From contig JBFMBS010000013.1 in the NCBI GenBank assembly GCA_040755055.1, positions 1-64,000 of the forward strand: a DNA stretch of 64,000 nucleotides, given 5' to 3'. A model generated the notes under the pieces. That model ran no database searches, was not told where the DNA came from, and was given only the letters and a program-made list of their open reading frames with translations. The DNA comes from DYJK01 sp040755055. Lineage in GTDB: Bacteria; Bacteroidota; Ignavibacteria; Ignavibacteriales; Melioribacteraceae. Position 1 is the stretch's first letter; every line of letters starts with the position of its first letter. Shown one piece after another: positions 28,792 to 38,140 of the stretch. Made by a program: the position numbers and the translations under genes.

Positions 28792-29505
28792 TTAGAATTT
28801 ATATTTAGTCAAAACTTTTTCTATTTCGCGAGCCCAAATTTTATAACCTTCGGCATTAAAGTGAACACCATCCCACGTAAGTTCCGGTCTCAAGTAATTA
28901 TCGCGTGTGGACATTTTAGAAACAATATCAATATAATCAATATTGTTTTTCTTTGCATATTCGTAGAGTAATTTATTCAGTTTATCAACTTCTTTGTTTC
29001 TGCCCAAATTAACTTCAGGTGTGCCACCCCATTCTTTTGCATAATCACGGGAAGCATATGTTGTAGATTGAATAACCGGGATAATGTTTCTTGCCTGGAG
29101 CGAAGTAACTATTCTTATGTAGTTGTAATAAACATCTTCAACCGGGGTCCATGCGTATATGTCGTTTAATCCTCCGCAGATAAAAACTATCTTGGGTTTA
29201 AGTTTATAAACAGTGCTCATGCGTGCATAAAATCCTTGTAAAATATCCCCGGTGATTCCTCTTCCTACAACGTTGGATCTGCCAAGCAGCTCTGCCCAAT
29301 TGGCTCCGGCTGTAAGTGAATTACCGAGCATAACAATATCGGCTTGCTTTGTTTTGTAAAGATCGAACATTCTCATCTGCAGAATGTAATTAGGATTGGA
29401 TTTATACTTTAATGAATCGGCAGCCGGATGATTTTGTGCGGTGTTAATTATTGATATAAAGAATAATATCAAAAATGAGATCGAGGTTGTAATTTTTCTA
29501 TTCAT
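28792..29505 (-). CDS. Secreted SGNH/GDSL hydrolase
   Basis: A 237-residue exported SGNH hydrolase with signal peptide (residues 1-23, FLILFFISIINTAQ). Block I is MLGNSLTAG (Ser63), block III CGGLNDIY and the final catalytic pair DGVHF (Asp212, His215). It resembles the platelet-activating-factor acetylhydrolase/esterase group and probably removes acyl groups from glycans or lipids. It is the first gene of the MBOAT/ligase operon (30-base gap to the next), so it may edit the acylation pattern. The 147-base gap upstream holds no gene. Confidence 0.88.
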   Translation of the reverse strand: MNRKITTSISFLILFFISIINTAQNHPAADSLKYKSNPNYILQMRMFDLYKTKQADIVMLGNSLTAGANWAELLGRSNVVGRGITGDILQGFYARMSTVYKLKPKIVFICGGLNDIYAWTPVEDVYYNYIRIVTSLQARNIIPVIQSTTYASRDYAKEWGGTPEVNLGRNKEVDKLNKLLYEYAKKNNIDYIDIVSKMSTRDNYLRPELTWDGVHFNAEGYKIWAREIEKVLTKYKF

Positions 29506-29652
29506 CAGGATTTTTTCAATTTATTTCAGGGATACTTAAGACCAGCTATTTGCAAAATAAACTTATTCGTTGTAAAATCAAAAATAGCGGTGAGTTTCAT
29601 TAACAATGATGTTAGTCACCCGGAAGCTTGAAACAAGTTTTCAGCTTTTCTC

Positions 29653-31329
29653 TCAAAAATTTTCTAATTTTTTCTCATGCTCGGAGATTTTGAATTTTAG
29701 ATTTTTCTCCATAGCAATCAGCTCGGTAATTTTGGATGTATATTCTTCTTTTTGTGTTTCTACATTAGCTGTTTCAACTTTAAGATCGCGTAATTCATTT
29801 TTAAGTTGCGACACAATGCTTCTTAGATCATCAAGTTCTTTTTGACTCTCCAATACTTCTTGCTGAATCTTCAGTTTTGTTTCTTCCAGATTTGAATAGC
29901 TTTCACTTGTTTGGTTGAATAGCTGGCGCAATTCTCTTTCGAGAGAATCCTTTTTTGTTTCTAAGCCATCTGTTTCAGCCCGTAGCTGGACAAGGGTATT
30001 TCTCTGTTTATTTACTTTATCTCTGAGTACTGCTAATTCTTCGCCAAGTTCAAGTTGCTGCTCTTTCAAGTTGTTTACAATTTGTTCGGCAGCGTTCCTT
30101 TCTTTTTGTAGAATTTTATTTAAGCCGCCGTATTCGGCAATTTGTGAAGTTTTCTCCAGCAGCAGTCTTTCCTTTTGAGAAATTTCTTTTTCTTTATCTA
30201 ATAGTTCCTGGCGTAAATCATTCAATCTTATCTTGGATGAATTTAGTTCATCGGAAAATTTAGTGAGTATTTGTGAAAAACTGTTTTCGACTTTTAAGTG
30301 ACTCTCTTCGATCTCAAATTTTCTTTTTTCAAGTTCATCTATAGTTTTTTGTTTGCCGGAAATCGATTCCGAATAACTTTCTTCTTCTTTCTTTAAGTAT
30401 AAGAGGTTTTCCTGGAGATCATTTTTAACTTGATCAAGTTTTCGTACTTCTTCGTATAGAGAATCGCGCTTTTCTGTAAGCTGTTTAACATCAATTTCGA
30501 GTTTGTCTATGTTTTCACGCTGAAAATTATATTTATAGTTGAATTCGTCAAATTCTTTTTGTTTCGAACGGAGTTCATCGAGGATCGCATCGCGCTCTGT
30601 AAAATATTCGGTAAATAATTTTTCTTTCTCGGCTATTTGGGCAATAAGAGTTGCAATTGCATTCTCAAGATTTGATTTTATTTCTTCGTTCAGCGAAATT
30701 TTTTCATCGAGACTCTTGATCAGTGCATATTTTTTATTCTCTTCTATCCTTAACTGATTAAGTTTTTCGGCAGCAAGCTCTTCGTCATTTTTCATTTGTT
30801 GAAGCGCTTCGTCAACATTTCCGCCGAAACGGCTGATCAAATTGTTAACTCGTTCCTCTTCAATTCTTAACGAGGAAATATTTTCTTGCGTGTTTTTATA
30901 TTCAACGGTCAGTTTTTCGAACGAGGAAAGAAGTTCGTTGTATTGTTTATTCAGTTTGCCGAAATCTGCTTCTTTATCCGCAATCTGGCTTAAAGCTTCT
31001 TCGGAAACCTGGGTGGTGGATAAAAGATTTGAAAGAGAACCTTCAAGAATTGCCTTCTGATCCTCGAGCTGTTTTAATGAATCCGTTAATTGCTCTACCG
31101 AATTTTTTTTGTTTTTATGAATTTCTTCTAGCTGGTGTGTTTCTTTTTTTAGAAGATCGCTCTTGTGGGAAAGATCTGAAAGCTCTTTTGTAACCTCATT
31201 TAGCTTGTTCTCTAATTCATTCAAGCTCTGGTGTTTCTGAACAAAACTGTGAAGTGTGTTCTTTAATTCATCGTTCTCTTCAATTAATTTTTCGATCTCA
31301 TTTCTTGATTTAGACGAGAACAAACCCAT
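29653..31329 (-). CDS. Long coiled-coil protein, unknown function
   Basis: A 558-residue protein that is nearly all heptad-repeat coiled coil (Leu/Ile-rich heptads with Glu, Lys, Gln) from about residue 10 to the C-terminus. There is no signal peptide or membrane segment; the N-terminus MGLFSSKSRNEIEK is polar. SMC/myosin-like similarity would be only compositional. A cytoplasmic scaffold, cytoskeletal or polarity protein is possible. The frame has no Walker motif, so it is not an SMC ATPase. It stands alone between the SGNH gene and the DUF454 gene. Confidence 0.8.
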   Translation of the reverse strand: MGLFSSKSRNEIEKLIEENDELKNTLHSFVQKHQSLNELENKLNEVTKELSDLSHKSDLLKKETHQLEEIHKNKKNSVEQLTDSLKQLEDQKAILEGSLSNLLSTTQVSEEALSQIADKEADFGKLNKQYNELLSSFEKLTVEYKNTQENISSLRIEEERVNNLISRFGGNVDEALQQMKNDEELAAEKLNQLRIEENKKYALIKSLDEKISLNEEIKSNLENAIATLIAQIAEKEKLFTEYFTERDAILDELRSKQKEFDEFNYKYNFQRENIDKLEIDVKQLTEKRDSLYEEVRKLDQVKNDLQENLLYLKKEEESYSESISGKQKTIDELEKRKFEIEESHLKVENSFSQILTKFSDELNSSKIRLNDLRQELLDKEKEISQKERLLLEKTSQIAEYGGLNKILQKERNAAEQIVNNLKEQQLELGEELAVLRDKVNKQRNTLVQLRAETDGLETKKDSLERELRQLFNQTSESYSNLEETKLKIQQEVLESQKELDDLRSIVSQLKNELRDLKVETANVETQKEEYTSKITELIAMEKNLKFKISEHEKKLENF

Positions 31330-31446
31330 TATTTTTAAGTCTCCTAACCGGATATTTGATGATAATACTTTTATTAAAGATAATAAACTTTAATAAAATA
31401 AGCCTCTACTAAATGAGAGATTTTAGATAATTAACTTGCATGTTTT

Positions 31447-31845
31447 TTAGTCGGAAGTGGTAACGGTTTTGTTGATAGTGTTCAAGGATAATATATACCA
31501 AATTACACCGGCAGCAATAACAACAAGAATTATTCTCAGCCAAAGTTCGCCGGTAAAAAAAATTGCCGAAGATCCGATAACAAACGTAATCATTGTAACA
31601 GCAATTATTTTTGATTTTAACTGCATACCGCGGTGTTCTCTGTAATCTCTTATAAACCTTCCGAATTTTTGGTGGTTGATCAGCCAGCTGTAAAATCGTT
31701 CCGAACTTTTCGCGAAACTCCATGCTGCTATTAAGAAAAATACTGTTGTAGGCCATACCGGCACAAAAATTCCGATGATTCCCATAACTACACAAATCCA
31801 GCCCAGGGCTATCAGTAAATAGTTAACTATAGATCTATTATTCAT
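31447..31845 (-). CDS. DUF454 (YbaN) family inner-membrane protein
   Basis: A 132-residue membrane protein of the YbaN/DUF454 family. It shows the family pattern LGWICVVMGIIGIFVPVWPTTVFFLIAAW near the N-terminus and SERFYSWLINHQKFGRFIRDY in the middle, with four hydrophobic helices. The role of the family is not established. The start at 31845 is ATG with no strong Shine-Dalgarno sequence; the gene is 44 bases downstream of rfbA on the same strand. Confidence 0.92.
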   Translation of the reverse strand: MNNRSIVNYLLIALGWICVVMGIIGIFVPVWPTTVFFLIAAWSFAKSSERFYSWLINHQKFGRFIRDYREHRGMQLKSKIIAVTMITFVIGSSAIFFTGELWLRIILVVIAAGVIWYILSLNTINKTVTTSD

Positions 31846-31889
31846 TTTTTAGTTTTTATTTCCGAACAACGAAATGTTTCGGTTAGTTC

Positions 31890-32753
31890 TTATTCGTTCA
31901 ATATTTTTTCAAGATAATTGCGGTAGATCGATTTTGGAATGCCGGCAATTAATTTCTCGAATTGCGGTTTGGTAATAAATCCCTTTTGAAATGCTATCTC
32001 TTCGATACAAGCAACTTTCAATCCTTGCCGGTCTTCAATAACACCAAAAAATTGAGATGCTTGAAGTAGAGCTTCCGGTGTCCCGGTATCGAGCCATGCA
32101 ACACCGCGTCCTATCATTTCAACAAAAAGTTCGCCTTTCTCAAGATAAGTTTTATTAACATCGGTAATTTCCAGTTCACCGCGTGAGGAAGGTTTTAAGT
32201 TTTTTGAGATTTCAACTACGCGGTTATCATAAACATATAAACCGGGAACCGCAAAATTTGATTTCGGACGTTCCGGTTTTTCTTCAATGCTGATTGCTTT
32301 ACCTCTCTTATCAAACTCAACAATGCCATAACGCCGCGGATCGTTTACCTGGTAAGCAAAAATTGTTGCCCCTTTACGCGATTGTTTTACTGCATTGTAA
32401 TAGAAATCAAGTTTACCGTAAAATATGTTATCGCCGAGTATCAGTGAAACGGAATCGCCCCCGATAAATTTGTCCCCAATGATAAATGATTCGGCAATTC
32501 CGTTTGGTGCTTTTTGTACTGCATAATCAATTTTCAAACCTATTTGCGATCCATCCTCAAATAATTTTTTATAGAGAGGGATTGTTTCTTCATTCGAAAT
32601 AATTAAAACTTCCCGGATACCGGCAAGCATAAGAATAGATAAGGGATAATAAATAAGGGGTTTATCGTAAATCAGTGTAAGCTGTTTACTATAAATTTTG
32701 GATATCGGGTACATACGCGTGCCCGAACCGCCGGCAAGAATAATTCCTTTCAT
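31890..32753 (-). CDS. rfbA: Glucose-1-phosphate thymidylyltransferase
   Basis: A 287-residue nucleotidyltransferase that makes dTDP-glucose from glucose-1-phosphate and dTTP, the first step of dTDP-rhamnose and other dTDP-sugar synthesis. The N-terminal GGSGTRMYPISK (residues 8-19), the YAVQKAPNGIAESFIIG block and LILGDNIFYG identify RmlA/RfbA at normal length. The rest of the dTDP-rhamnose pathway (rfbB, C, D) is not in the window, so it must be elsewhere. It lies 13 bases downstream of a secreted hypothetical gene on the same strand. It fits with surface polysaccharide synthesis near the acylation cluster. Confidence 0.95.
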   Translation of the reverse strand: MKGIILAGGSGTRMYPISKIYSKQLTLIYDKPLIYYPLSILMLAGIREVLIISNEETIPLYKKLFEDGSQIGLKIDYAVQKAPNGIAESFIIGDKFIGGDSVSLILGDNIFYGKLDFYYNAVKQSRKGATIFAYQVNDPRRYGIVEFDKRGKAISIEEKPERPKSNFAVPGLYVYDNRVVEISKNLKPSSRGELEITDVNKTYLEKGELFVEMIGRGVAWLDTGTPEALLQASQFFGVIEDRQGLKVACIEEIAFQKGFITKPQFEKLIAGIPKSIYRNYLEKILNE

Positions 32754-32765
32754 ATTTTATCCATT

Positions 32766-33521
32766 CTAATTTTCTACTGAAATATAAGCCGTTTTGATTA
32801 ATAATTCCTTTTCGTTAAGCAGATTGATTTTATATTGCCCGGTTTTTCCGAACTTATATTTAAAGAAAGTATTATTCCACCCGGAGTTAATTTGAAACTT
32901 TTTTGAGTCAACAAACTCATCATAATCATTAATAGTCTTTGATCTGCGCCGGATATTAAGCAACAGTGTATTGGTATTGAGGGGTTTGTTGTTTATTATA
33001 TTAATGTAAACTTCACCACCATCTCTTCCCATCGAAACTTTATCTATTACATTAAATGGATTATTGTTTTGAATCCGCCTTGAAAAAATTATTCTTAATT
33101 CCGGTTTAATTTCTGGGAGAACTTCTACTTTCTTTTTCTCTTTCTTAGCGACTGATACTGAAGTGCTGGCAATTTTTTTGCGATTAAAATCCGTGAAGTA
33201 AATCTCGTAGTTGCCCTCTTTTACAAATTTAAATTTTTCTAAGAGCCAGCTTGAATTTTTCTCCGGTCTGATCATCTTACTTAGCTGGTTATCCCTTCCG
33301 GATTTTGTAACGATATCAATAAATAGAAAAATGAAGTTTTGTGGAAAATTTGTCTTCCCGTTATTAAGTATTATACACATTGATTGATTAAACTCGACTT
33401 TTCTGTTGTAAGCGAGATCAATTGGTTCGCCGGTCCCGGTATATCCCTTGGAAATATAAACTTGTTGTGAAAACGAAATTGTGGTAAGAGTAAAGAATAA
33501 TATTATGGATAAGTGTTTCAA
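32766..33521 (-). CDS. Exported protein of unknown function
   Basis: A 251-residue protein with a signal peptide (LSIILFFTLTTISFSQ, residues 4-19). Two beta-rich segments are separated by a lysine-rich linker (SVAKKEKKKVEVLP, about 125-140). The two halves, each ending in a pattern like NNTFFKYKFGKTGQYKINLL or SSWLLEKFKFVKEGNYEIYF, look like repeated Ig-like modules. No family recognised. It is encoded just upstream of rfbA and may be part of the same transcript. Confidence 0.75.
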   Translation of the reverse strand: MKHLSIILFFTLTTISFSQQVYISKGYTGTGEPIDLAYNRKVEFNQSMCIILNNGKTNFPQNFIFLFIDIVTKSGRDNQLSKMIRPEKNSSWLLEKFKFVKEGNYEIYFTDFNRKKIASTSVSVAKKEKKKVEVLPEIKPELRIIFSRRIQNNNPFNVIDKVSMGRDGGEVYINIINNKPLNTNTLLLNIRRRSKTINDYDEFVDSKKFQINSGWNNTFFKYKFGKTGQYKINLLNEKELLIKTAYISVEN

Positions 33522-33574
33522 TTATTTTTTCAATTTCTTTAAGAACATGACTAAATATAAAAACAAAAACAAAA

Positions 33575-33600
33575 AACCGCCCGCCAATTGACGAACGGTT
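33575..33600. terminator. Bidirectional rho-independent terminator downstream of cydB
   Basis: An 11-base stem (with G-U pairs) around an AATT loop, AACCGCCCGCC / GACGAACGGTT-type, flanked by A-runs on the left and T-runs on the right, so it can end transcription on either strand. On the minus strand it closes the Rrf2-cydA-cydB operon. Confidence 0.85.
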
Positions 33601-33625
33601 TTTTTATTATCGTTATGAATAAAAA

Positions 33626-34645
33626 TCAATAACTCTCTTTTGTTATAACAACTTTTCCCTTGAATACTTTATAAATGAAAATAGTGTACCCGATAACAAG
33701 AGGCATTCCAATCAGAGCTATAATCAGCATTGCATTAAGTGTGTATTGCGAAGAGGAGGCATTATAAACAGTAAGACTATAAGAAAGATCGGTTATTGAA
33801 GGAACTAGTCGTGGAAATAAACTAACTGCGCTTAGTCCTATTACCGATGCTATTATAACTGATGATGCAATGAATGATAGAAAGAATTTGCTGCTTTTTA
33901 ACCCTATCGGCAAATAAAATATTGAAACGAGCAAAAGGATAAACAAAACCCAGAATAACGGATTGCTCATTACACCGTCAAATAAAAAATGTGCAAAGAA
34001 GAAAGTTGCGAGTGTTGTGAGTAAATATAGAATAACAAAAGCAATCCAACTATTATTTGCCCATTTGATCATTTTTTCAAGTTGTGCACCTTCAGTTTTT
34101 ATGGTCATGTAAACAGCACCGTGCATAGCGAAAAGTATTACACCCGTTAATCCTACAAGTATAGCATAAGGATTCAGCAGACCAAAGAACGAACCGGTAA
34201 AATTACCGGCTGCATCTATCGGAATTCCTCGAAGAATATTCCCGAATGCTACATTGAGTAACAGAGCTATTAATAGACTTCCGAAACCAAACGACCAATC
34301 CCAGATTTTTTTGTATTTATCATCTAAAACCTTTCCTCTGAATTCAAAAGAAACGGCTCTTAAGATTAAAGCGGTAAGCAGCAGCATCAACGCTAAGTAG
34401 AATCCGCTGAATACTGTTGCATATACAACCGGGAAAGCTGCAAAAAGAGCTCCACCCCCGGTTAATAACCATACTTCATTTCCATCCCAAACCGGACCTA
34501 TTGCATTTATGTTAATTCTCTTTTCGGTTTCGTCCTTTGTGAAGATGTGGAGTATTCCAACACCTAGATCGAAACCGTCAAGGATAGCGTAGCCGATGAT
34601 TAAAACAGCCACAAGCAAAAACCATATTGTGTTTAAGTCGATCAT
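33626..34645 (-). CDS. cydB: Cytochrome bd ubiquinol oxidase subunit II
   Basis: A 339-residue inner-membrane protein with eight or nine helices, subunit II of the bd-type quinol oxidase that reduces oxygen to water with high affinity. The N-terminus LNTIWFLLVAVLIIGYAILDGFDLGVGIL and GPVWDGNEVWLLTGGGALFAAFP are CydB hallmarks. The ATG overlaps the cydA stop by four bases. No third small subunit (CydX) fits in the 25 bases before the terminator. The product should support microaerobic respiration or protect from oxygen and nitric oxide. Confidence 0.96.
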   Translation of the reverse strand: MIDLNTIWFLLVAVLIIGYAILDGFDLGVGILHIFTKDETEKRININAIGPVWDGNEVWLLTGGGALFAAFPVVYATVFSGFYLALMLLLTALILRAVSFEFRGKVLDDKYKKIWDWSFGFGSLLIALLLNVAFGNILRGIPIDAAGNFTGSFFGLLNPYAILVGLTGVILFAMHGAVYMTIKTEGAQLEKMIKWANNSWIAFVILYLLTTLATFFFAHFLFDGVMSNPLFWVLFILLLVSIFYLPIGLKSSKFFLSFIASSVIIASVIGLSAVSLFPRLVPSITDLSYSLTVYNASSSQYTLNAMLIIALIGMPLVIGYTIFIYKVFKGKVVITKESY

Positions 34646-35976
34646 AGTGTTACCTCCTTTGTTCCAACCGGTTCTGGTCCGTGTTTAATTTCCTTTACAA
34701 GTAAGAAAACGAATAGAGCAAATAGTAGGATATAAATTATTCCAAATAAAATTATGGAAAACAAAATTTCACCGGCGGAGACTGTAACTGATGCTGCCTC
34801 GCTCGTCTTCATTAATTTGTAAACTATCCACGGCTGTCTTCCTACCTCGGCGGCAATCCATCCAAGCTGGCAAGCAATTAACGGAAGAGGAATCGACCAT
34901 GTCATTAACTTCAACAATTTTTTACTTTGCCAGAGCGTTTGCTTCCATAATTTAAATGTGGCGATCAACATAACAAGTATGAAAAACAATCCTAACAAAA
35001 CCATGTTATGATAAGAAACGAAAGTAAGAAACAACGGAGGCACCTCATCTTTTGGAAATTCATTAATACCTTTTATCTGCGCATTCACATCACCAAATGC
35101 AAGCCAGCTTAATAATCCTGGAATTTCAATCGGTGCTTTTAAGTCCGGCGGATTATCAACCGGTACTGCAAATACCATTATAGGCGCACCGCTTTGTGTT
35201 GTGTATAAACCTTGAATAGCCGCAAATTTTTCCGGTTGTGTTTGTGCAACTTGCCTACCGGATTCATGTCCAAATGGAAATACTTCAAGTAGGGAAGTGA
35301 TTAAACCAAAAATTACCGCAACCTTTATCGCCTTTTTCGCAGTTTCAACTTCTTTCCCTTTAATAATTAAATAAGCGGCAACACCTGTCATCAAAAATGC
35401 ACCTGAAATTAAGGCGGCATCAACGGTATGGAAAAAACGCGGAAGTGTTGATGGGTTGAATACTGCTCCCCAAAAGTCGGTTAATTCCGCACGACCGTTT
35501 CTCAAAACATAACCGGCCGGTGTTTGCTGCCATGAGTTTGCAACTAAAATCCAGAATGCAGAAATTGTTGAACCGACAGCAACCATGAAAATTGAAAACC
35601 AATGAACTCCTTTCGAGACTTTATTACGTCCGAAAAGGTAAAGACCGAGAAAAGTTGATTCGAGGAAGAAAGCAAACACACCTTCTGCCGCAAGAGGCGC
35701 ACCAAAAATATCGCCGACAAATTTGGAATACTCTGCCCAGTTTGTTCCAAATTGGAATTCCATAACAACACCGCTTGCTACCCCTACAGCAAAGATCAAC
35801 CCAAGTATCTTGCCGAAAAATTTCCCGATCTTTACATAGACTTCATCCTTTCTTTTCCATCCAAGTAATTCAACAATTACGAGCAGCCACGCCAACCCGA
35901 TAGTTAATGGGGGAAATAGAAAGTGAAATCCTACAGTCATAGCAAATTGAATTCTTGCTAAGAGAACCGGATCCAT
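34642..35976 (-). CDS. cydA: Cytochrome bd ubiquinol oxidase subunit I
   Basis: A 444-residue heme-binding subunit. His18 (GFHFLFPPL) is the likely heme b595 ligand and the His in RFFHTVDAAL (about 187) the likely b558 ligand; QLGWIAAEVGRQPWIVY is the C-terminal signature. The length and the absence of the long Q-loop insertion place it in the short Q-loop group. The gene lies 22 bases downstream of an Rrf2 regulator gene and overlaps cydB, so regulation and subunits are in one operon. Confidence 0.96.
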   Translation of the reverse strand: MDPVLLARIQFAMTVGFHFLFPPLTIGLAWLLVIVELLGWKRKDEVYVKIGKFFGKILGLIFAVGVASGVVMEFQFGTNWAEYSKFVGDIFGAPLAAEGVFAFFLESTFLGLYLFGRNKVSKGVHWFSIFMVAVGSTISAFWILVANSWQQTPAGYVLRNGRAELTDFWGAVFNPSTLPRFFHTVDAALISGAFLMTGVAAYLIIKGKEVETAKKAIKVAVIFGLITSLLEVFPFGHESGRQVAQTQPEKFAAIQGLYTTQSGAPIMVFAVPVDNPPDLKAPIEIPGLLSWLAFGDVNAQIKGINEFPKDEVPPLFLTFVSYHNMVLLGLFFILVMLIATFKLWKQTLWQSKKLLKLMTWSIPLPLIACQLGWIAAEVGRQPWIVYKLMKTSEAASVTVSAGEILFSIILFGIIYILLFALFVFLLVKEIKHGPEPVGTKEVTL

Positions 35977-35998
35977 ATTTTACTCCTTTGTTAATTAG

Positions 35999-36430
35999 TT
36001 AAGCTGATAATTTATGTTTGTTGAGTATGCTCTGCTCCGCTAAATATTTTATCGATCTGCTGGAAAGAGTATCTCTCATTCTTTCACGGGCTTCAATCCA
36101 CACACAATGAACTTCGCACCAACTTGTTCGGTTACAGAATTCCGACGAGATCAAACATTTATTTAAAAATATTTCTCCCTCGACTGATTCGATTACTTCC
36201 AACAGAGAAATTTTATCTGAAAGTTTTGAAAGACTTACTCCGCCGCCGTTGCCTCTTTGAGAAGTCAATATCCCGGATTTAGTAAGCTGAGGAATTATTT
36301 TTCTAAGATACTGGTCCGGCACCGCGCATTCCTTCGAGAGCTCTTTAATGTGAAAAGATTTTTTTTCTGGGTTTGTTGCAATGTAGATTAATACTCTTAC
36401 TGCATATTCGCCGGTTAACGTCAGTTCCAT
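35999..36430 (-). CDS. Rrf2-family regulator with Fe-S cysteines, probably controlling cydAB
   Basis: A 143-residue winged-helix regulator of the Rrf2 family (MELTLTGEYAVRVLIYIA start; GNGGGVSLSK wing). Cys92, Cys99 and Cys105, with Cys109 nearby, match the spacing (C-x6-C-x5-C) of the Fe-S cluster ligands in IscR/NsrR-type proteins, so it may sense NO, oxygen or Fe-S status. Being first in the operon with cydAB, it probably regulates the oxidase and itself. Confidence 0.92.
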   Translation of the reverse strand: MELTLTGEYAVRVLIYIATNPEKKSFHIKELSKECAVPDQYLRKIIPQLTKSGILTSQRGNGGGVSLSKLSDKISLLEVIESVEGEIFLNKCLISSEFCNRTSWCEVHCVWIEARERMRDTLSSRSIKYLAEQSILNKHKLSA

Positions 36431-36476
36431 TGAACGATCTTTTTAATCTTTATTTAACAACATTTATGCCGAATAA

Positions 36477-36489
36477 GACAATGTTTGTC
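36477..36489. promoter_or_regulatory. Candidate operator palindrome GACAA-TGT-TTGTC upstream of the Rrf2-cydAB operon
   Basis: A perfect 5-3-5 palindrome about 47 bases before the Rrf2 start codon. On the minus strand it sits in TGTGACAAACATTGTC, which partly resembles CRP/FNR-superfamily sites. It could be an autoregulatory or redox operator; there is no other support. Confidence 0.3.
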
Positions 36490-36584
36490 ACATTTGAATT
36501 TGGATTAATTAATAGCTTTTGTTCACTTCAGTTAAAAAGGATTATAAGTATTGTTTCTCAGTAATGAAAAAAAAAGAAAAAATA

Positions 36585-36608
36585 AAAGCCGGTTTGAGAA
36601 CCGGCTTT
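36585..36608 (-). terminator. Rho-independent terminator of the DUF2135-like lipoprotein gene
   Basis: A perfect 10-base stem AAAGCCGGTT / AACCGGCTTT with a TGAG loop, directly after the stop codon at 36615 on the minus strand and followed there by a long T-rich run. Confidence 0.9.
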
Positions 36609-36614
36609 ATAAAA

Positions 36615-37949
36615 TTACTGCCATGTAAATGTATCTACCGTAATCATTTTGGTTTCGTCATCACCGCTGTTTACGGTTGTAACTCTCCCGGAATAACTTT
36701 TAGTCGTACCCTTTTTAATTATTCTTACGCTGAAATCTACCGGATCACCTCCATATAAATTAACTTTTATTGAGTACGAACCGGTAGGCATTGCACCGGT
36801 GCTGTAAATATTTTCAGTAGCATTTCCGTTAACGTATCTCCAATCGCGATCAAGAGCTAAAGAACCATCTGTCGAAGTTGGGTAGCTGTAATAGACATGC
36901 ATATTATTTGGACCAAACAAATGCAAATCAACATCTGTGTTGTGGCTGTTATTATTAACCCAGGTTAAAGTTGCTTGAAACTGACCGGTGCCGTAAGTTT
37001 CAGTTGGAACCGGCCAACCATCCGGTCTTCCCTCAATCCATTGTCCTACGCCGGGCATACTTAAAGTTGTCCATCCTTCACCTGATGATAATGGTCCCAT
37101 GTATGTTACCGGCTGTGATATTGTTCCGCTTGCCGGAACAGAGTAGGTATAAATTTGCGGCAACGTTGATAATGTTCCCGGTGTTGTTCTTGTAATCCAG
37201 ATTTGATAAGTAGCTTGTACTAAATGAACATGTGTGGGTGGTTTTGGTCCGCCGGTAGGATAAGAACCGGTCGAGCCGGATGACCCAACAATGTTTCCGC
37301 TGTACCAGGCAGCAGCTTGCCATGCATATTTAAAGTTGGTTACCGATGCTACTGTTAATGTATAGTAATAATTTGGTTCACCTTGAAATTCGAAACCGCC
37401 ATCTGAATCTTCTGCCATAGTTTTAGGAGGATTCTGCCCAACCTTGGCAACCAGGTAGTAACCCAATTCTAACACATCGGCGCCGACTACTTTTTTGTCT
37501 TTGTCAACCATAGATATTGGAACTATTTCCCACGATTCCGAAATACCATCATAGTGGAGTAACTTTAGTTCGGAAGGATCGGTAGTATTTTTGTACGGAA
37601 AAACAACACGCACCGGCCACCTGAAATAAAATCCTTCCGGACCAAGTTTAGTGTATTCACCCCTTTTTTCTACAGATGCCGAAACTTCTTTTGGAGGTGT
37701 CACCGGTGTCTCGATTGAAAAAGTTACTTCTGCGGATTGACCGTTCTGATTTTGCGGAACAGCTCCGGCAATTACATAAATCTCGTAACCTGAATCTGTT
37801 TTGATACTGCCGCTTCCGGTTGATGAAACCGTTCCGGTTGCGCTTTCATTAGTTGGTGTTGGTTCGGTTGGATTGTCTTCGCTCTTCTTACAAGTTGTGA
37901 AAATCATAAGCAAAGATAAAATGAAGAACAATGTAAATATTTTTTTCAT
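36615..37949 (-). CDS. Lipoprotein with DUF2135/YfaP-like C-terminal domain
   Basis: A 444-residue lipoprotein. The start ATG at 37949 has GGAGG just before it (the in-frame ATG at 37973 does not) and gives a signal ending in the lipobox FTTC. A Thr/Pro/Glu linker follows. A segment at about 45-155 resembles a ZU5-like domain (GYEIYVIAGAVPQNQNG, then a cross-beta region). The C-terminal domain (about 325-440) carries TWVNNNSHNTDVDLHLFGPNN and SYSIKVNLYGGDPVDFSVRI, a pattern of the YfaP/DUF2135 family. The role is unknown. It is closed by a good terminator. Confidence 0.8.
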   Translation of the reverse strand: MKKIFTLFFILSLLMIFTTCKKSEDNPTEPTPTNESATGTVSSTGSGSIKTDSGYEIYVIAGAVPQNQNGQSAEVTFSIETPVTPPKEVSASVEKRGEYTKLGPEGFYFRWPVRVVFPYKNTTDPSELKLLHYDGISESWEIVPISMVDKDKKVVGADVLELGYYLVAKVGQNPPKTMAEDSDGGFEFQGEPNYYYTLTVASVTNFKYAWQAAAWYSGNIVGSSGSTGSYPTGGPKPPTHVHLVQATYQIWITRTTPGTLSTLPQIYTYSVPASGTISQPVTYMGPLSSGEGWTTLSMPGVGQWIEGRPDGWPVPTETYGTGQFQATLTWVNNNSHNTDVDLHLFGPNNMHVYYSYPTSTDGSLALDRDWRYVNGNATENIYSTGAMPTGSYSIKVNLYGGDPVDFSVRIIKKGTTKSYSGRVTTVNSGDDETKMITVDTFTWQ

Positions 37950-38140
37950 GCAACCTCCAGGTTGATTACACAATTAAAGTATCTATGTATCTATATGGGT
38001 AAAGATTTAATTGCTTTTCGAAATCAAGGAGGTAAAATTTTCTAATACAACTTAGCAAATAAAAATTTAATTAATGATTAAAATCATTAAGGAAATGATA
38101 AAAAGCAATTTAAGACTGTTGGTATGATTAAAATAATATT

